Below, in pieces: positions 61,132 to 64,000 of a stretch of DNA of 64,000 nt. The notes beneath the pieces were generated by a model. The model saw nothing but the letters and a program-made list of their open reading frames with translations. It was not told the DNA's origin and did no database searches. The position numbers were made by a program, and so were the translations under genes. Source of the DNA: CAVONV01 sp963697355 (GTDB lineage: Bacteria; Acidobacteriota; Vicinamibacteria; Marinacidobacterales; DATDRI01); contig CAVONV010000025.1 of assembly GCA_963697355.1 (NCBI GenBank), positions 1-64,000 on the forward strand, read 5' to 3'. Within the stretch, counting starts at the first letter, position 1; each line of letters opens with the position of its first letter.

Positions 61132-63891
61132 ATGGCTGACGAGCGCTGGTCTGCGGTAGAGCGTCTCCTCGCTCGGTCGCAAATCCCTCGAGAAGCTCAG
61201 CAACGAATAAGCGAGGTCGTTTTGGCGTCTCGTCTCACCATCGACGACAAGTTGGATATCGCGGAAGAGCTCATCGCGCACTTCGACGACGGCTTGTCCG
61301 CCGGCAAATCACTCGAGGCGTTGCTTGCCGCTTTTGGTGATGACCGCATCGCGGCGGGACTCATCACAAAGACGAGACGGAAGAGTAAGTCGTCTCTCAA
61401 CGGTACGGAGCACATCATGTCCAGTGGAGATTCTTTTCTTACTAAGACGTGGCAAAACCTACGGTATGCGGGTCGTCGTTTGACCCAGAGCCCCGGATTC
61501 ACCGCTACAGCCATACTGTCCTTGGCGTTGGGTATCGGGGCGAACGCCGCGATCTTCAGCCTGGTCAATGCGGTCATCTTGAGGGAACCACCGTTCAAGG
61601 CTCCAGAGGAGCTCGTCAACCTGTACATGAACTATCCGGGTGCCGATTACAACCCTTTTTCATTCCCCGATTTCAGGGACCTGCGCGATGGAACCGGAGA
61701 CGTCTTCTCGGGTGTCGTGGCCTCGCAGCTTCAAATTCTTCAAGTCGATCGGGAGGGTGCTGTAGAGGCGGTTCCCGCTGAAGTCGTGACGGGTAACTAC
61801 TTTGCGTTGCTGGGAGTTGAGGCGGAGATAGGAAGGACGCTTCTTCCCGAGGACGATGTTACCGAAGGTGCTCATCCGGTGGTGATGTTGGACCATGGCT
61901 ATTGGCAGCGGGCCTACGGAGGTGATCCCGATGTAGTGGGACAGGAGGTTCGCTTGGGCGGCCGCGCTTACACCATCGTGGGCGTCGCGCCGGAAGATTA
62001 CGGCGGGACGTTTCGTGGCATCGTTCCCTCCGTGATTGCCCCAACCATGATGGTCAACGAGTTGGATCCCGGAGAGGAAAGCGCCTTGGAGAATCGCGGG
62101 AGCCATTCGGTCTTTGTCAAGGCGCGGCTCAGGCCGGGTGTCACGATGGCCCATGCGCAAACCGCTGTGGAGGGCGTTGCGGCACACCTGACCGAATCGG
62201 CGCCTGTGGATTGGGATCTCGACGCAGGATTCACGCTCGTCCCTACCAAGGACGTGATCGTCATCCCACCGTTCGATCGGTTCATTCGCGCGGCTGCTTG
62301 GTTACTCATGGTGGTGGTCGGGCTCGTTCTCTTGATGGCCTGCACCAACCTAGCGAGTTTTCTTCTTGCCAAAGGCGTGGATCGACGCAAAGAGATCGCA
62401 CTGCGCGTTGCCCTCGGTGCCACACGAAAGTCTTTGATGGGGCAGCTATTGACTGAGACGGTTCTTCTCGGCATTGTCGGCGGTGTCGCCGGAGTCTTGG
62501 TAGCGGTGGGATTGCTCCGCATCCTCGTAACCACAGACCTTCCGCTTCCGATTCCCATTACGTTGGACCTCGGCTTGGACGCGACGGTCCTCAGCTTCAT
62601 TTTGGGAATCTCCCTCTTGGCGGGTATTGCGTTGGGTCTTGCTCCCGCCGTCCAGAGCACGAATCCGGATGTGTCTTCCACTTTAAGAGACGAGAGCACA
62701 GGAGGGGGGCAGCGCGGGAAAGCGATGCTGAGAAATGTCTTGGTGGTGGCGCAAGTTTCTTTTTCTTTGGTGCTTTTGGTCGTCGCCGGCTTGTTCTTGC
62801 GCAGCTTCGAGCAAGTGCAGTCTGTGGACGCAGGCTTCGGCCAGGAACCGACGGCGCTCATGTCCTTCCTGGTGCCTGCCACGCGCTTCTCGACGGACGA
62901 AGGGAGAGTCTACAAACAGACGCTCATGGAAAGATTCGAGCAACTGCCCGGCGTGGAATCGGTAGGCTGTATCGGCAACATCCACCTGAACACTCTGAGT
63001 GCCTACAACTATGACATCCGCGTGGATGGAGTCGAACCTCCGCCGGAACGGGAGTTCTTTTCGGTCGACTACACGTCTGTCGACTCTGGATTTTTTGACG
63101 CTGCGGGTATTCGACTACTGCAAGGCCGCAATTTCGACGGCAGCGATCTTCCGGACTCACCTCAGGTAGCCATCATCAATGAGGCGATGGCCGACAAGTT
63201 CTGGCCGGGGCAGGATCCCCTCGGGCAAGCGATACGACGAAAGGACGATGAAGATTTGACGGTCGTCGGCGTTGTGAGTACCGCCAAGATCCGATCGATT
63301 GGAGAGTCGCCACGGTCCTTCATCTACCGGCCTTACTCACAAGACTATACTCCCTTCCTCAACGTGCTCGCCCGTACCGCCATTGATCCCGAGCGGACCG
63401 CCCTCGATATGTTGGCCGCCGGACGCGATCTCGATCCCGAGCTTTGGGTTTGGGAAGCCAAGACCATGGACCGATACTTGGCCGTGCAGCGGCTCCCTGC
63501 TCGTCTTTCAGCGCTGATCCTTTCCGCCTTTGCGGTATTGGCGCTGGCGCTGGCGAGCATAGGTCTGTACGGCGTCGTGAGCTATGCCGTTTCACGAAGG
63601 ACGAGGGAGGTTGGGATACGGATGTCCCTGGGAGCCGACAGCACCAAGGTCATCCGAATGCTCATGAGCAGCGGCTTGAAGCTGGTGGCCATCGGTGGCG
63701 TCATCGGTTTGTTAATGGCTTTCGCGGCGGCAAAACTCGTCAGTGGACTTCTGTTTAGTGTGAGCTCTTTCGACGCGATGACATTCCTGCTCGTGCCCCT
63801 GTTGCTCGGAGCGGCCGCGACCGTTGCCGCCTTTATTCCCGCTCGCCGAGCCAGCCGCGTGGATCCAGCAGCGGCACTCCGAGCGGAATAA
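61132..63891 (+). CDS. ADOP-type ABC permease with N-terminal helical prefix
   Basis: A 919-residue, intact permease. ATG 61132 lies seven bases after the previous stop, with GGAG near 61119. The prefix (about 1-95) reads WSAVERLLARSQIPREAQQR and FDDGLSAGKSLEALLAAFGD; the first helix is about 121-150 (GFTATAILSLALGIGANAAI). MacB-type periplasmic domains follow, then FtsX cores with RRKEIALRVALGATRKSLMG and TREVGIRMSLGADSTKVIRM. It ends RRASRVDPAAALRAE. It is very similar to the gene before it, from the prefix to the end, so the pair arose by tandem duplication. The ATPase partner is not in the window. Confidence 0.9.
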   Translation: MADERWSAVERLLARSQIPREAQQRISEVVLASRLTIDDKLDIAEELIAHFDDGLSAGKSLEALLAAFGDDRIAAGLITKTRRKSKSSLNGTEHIMSSGDSFLTKTWQNLRYAGRRLTQSPGFTATAILSLALGIGANAAIFSLVNAVILREPPFKAPEELVNLYMNYPGADYNPFSFPDFRDLRDGTGDVFSGVVASQLQILQVDREGAVEAVPAEVVTGNYFALLGVEAEIGRTLLPEDDVTEGAHPVVMLDHGYWQRAYGGDPDVVGQEVRLGGRAYTIVGVAPEDYGGTFRGIVPSVIAPTMMVNELDPGEESALENRGSHSVFVKARLRPGVTMAHAQTAVEGVAAHLTESAPVDWDLDAGFTLVPTKDVIVIPPFDRFIRAAAWLLMVVVGLVLLMACTNLASFLLAKGVDRRKEIALRVALGATRKSLMGQLLTETVLLGIVGGVAGVLVAVGLLRILVTTDLPLPIPITLDLGLDATVLSFILGISLLAGIALGLAPAVQSTNPDVSSTLRDESTGGGQRGKAMLRNVLVVAQVSFSLVLLVVAGLFLRSFEQVQSVDAGFGQEPTALMSFLVPATRFSTDEGRVYKQTLMERFEQLPGVESVGCIGNIHLNTLSAYNYDIRVDGVEPPPEREFFSVDYTSVDSGFFDAAGIRLLQGRNFDGSDLPDSPQVAIINEAMADKFWPGQDPLGQAIRRKDDEDLTVVGVVSTAKIRSIGESPRSFIYRPYSQDYTPFLNVLARTAIDPERTALDMLAAGRDLDPELWVWEAKTMDRYLAVQRLPARLSALILSAFAVLALALASIGLYGVVSYAVSRRTREVGIRMSLGADSTKVIRMLMSSGLKLVAIGGVIGLLMAFAAAKLVSGLLFSVSSFDAMTFLLVPLLLGAAATVAAFIPARRASRVDPAAALRAE

Positions 63892-63920
63892 GGGTAGGCC
63901 CGGCCCGCCGGGTGAATGCC

Positions 63921-63966
63921 TTGAGAATTCAAGAACTCAAGGACTGAAGAATTCAAGAATTACTTG
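63921..63966. repeat. CAAGAA-type simple repeat block
   Basis: Units of AATTCAAGAACTCAAGGACT type occur two to three times, 30 bases after the last permease stop. They are close in sequence to the blocks at 44701..44811 and 55261..55305. The remaining bases to 64000 show nothing else. Confidence 0.55.
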
Positions 63967-64000
63967 CTGCGGCTGCGCCGCGGCATTCATTATTGGGCGA

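Noticed and set aside
1..64000. tRNA, rRNA or prophage genes
   Set aside because: I saw no cloverleaf, rRNA core sequence, integrase or structural phage gene, though a tool-based search could still find a tRNA.

Overview
The window looks like a chromosomal segment of an Acidobacteriota-type soil bacterium. I infer this from gene content, since no rRNA or other phylogenetic marker is present. The indicators are large MacB/FtsX-type permeases of the acidobacterial (ADOP) kind with a PadR regulator, many eukaryote-like Ser/Thr kinases (PEGA, TPR and J-domain variants), TolB/PD40 propellers, a DUF5916 protein, a TIGR02999-type ECF sigma remnant and many lipoproteins. I recognise no transposase, integrase, phage gene, CRISPR array, rRNA or tRNA.

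Layout. 0-5.7 kb: a frame-broken DUF5916 outer-membrane protein flanked by a 32-bp direct repeat, a large lipoprotein and a secreted protein with four DUF4214-like repeats. 5.7-10.5 kb: a transporter remnant, a META-domain lipoprotein, then a lysozyme-inhibitor island (LprI-MliC fusion, PliI-like protein, unknown secreted protein). The last two genes of the island share a duplicated 238-bp promoter/leader. 10.6-17.3 kb: a nucleoside deoxyribosyltransferase, a serine hydrolase, a kinase stub, a winged-helix regulator, a crotonase without its catalytic glutamates, a TolB propeller and a small barrel. 17.4-22 kb: a possible CHAT/caspase-like solo protein, a deletion scar joining an ECF sigma gene to a TPR-protein tail, an adhesin-like protein with a clear terminator, a receiver-PP2C phosphatase and an M23 peptidase. 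22-30 kb: a VOC lipoprotein, rhamnulokinase, PilZ protein, a kinase-J-TPR fusion and two coupled propeller lipoproteins. 30-37.6 kb: a degenerate M19-like protein divergent from an FGE-like protein, an aldo/keto reductase and a proton-translocating transhydrogenase operon (pntAA-pntAB-pntB-ACT) riddled with frame breaks. 37.7-46 kb: an ADOP permease, a truncated zinc-ribbon kinase, an M24 peptidase, a sugar dehydrogenase, a DHH phosphoesterase and a barrel. 46-55 kb: two divergent kinases (one non-RD, with PEGA), two PilZ proteins, a GIY-YIG-like protein, small proteins and a geranylgeranyl-reductase-type flavoprotein. 55-64 kb: one ADOP permease divergent from a PadR-ADOP-ADOP operon around a clear palindromic operator.

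Themes. Signalling (kinases, PilZ, PP2C) and envelope functions dominate. Truncated remnants are common: three kinase or kinase-linked stubs, a sigma factor, a transporter and a cyclase tail. Three REP-like hairpins with a GGGGACAG-type core and several CAAGAA-type simple repeats sit between genes. Single-base frame breaks cluster at 35.0-36.9 kb while the encoded protein sequence stays conserved, so local sequence error is as likely as real decay.

Most noteworthy are the lysozyme-inhibitor island with its duplicated leader, the solo CHAT-like protein, the kinase-J-domain fusion and the ECF/TPR deletion scar. I did not find a convincing complete new defence or biosynthetic system.
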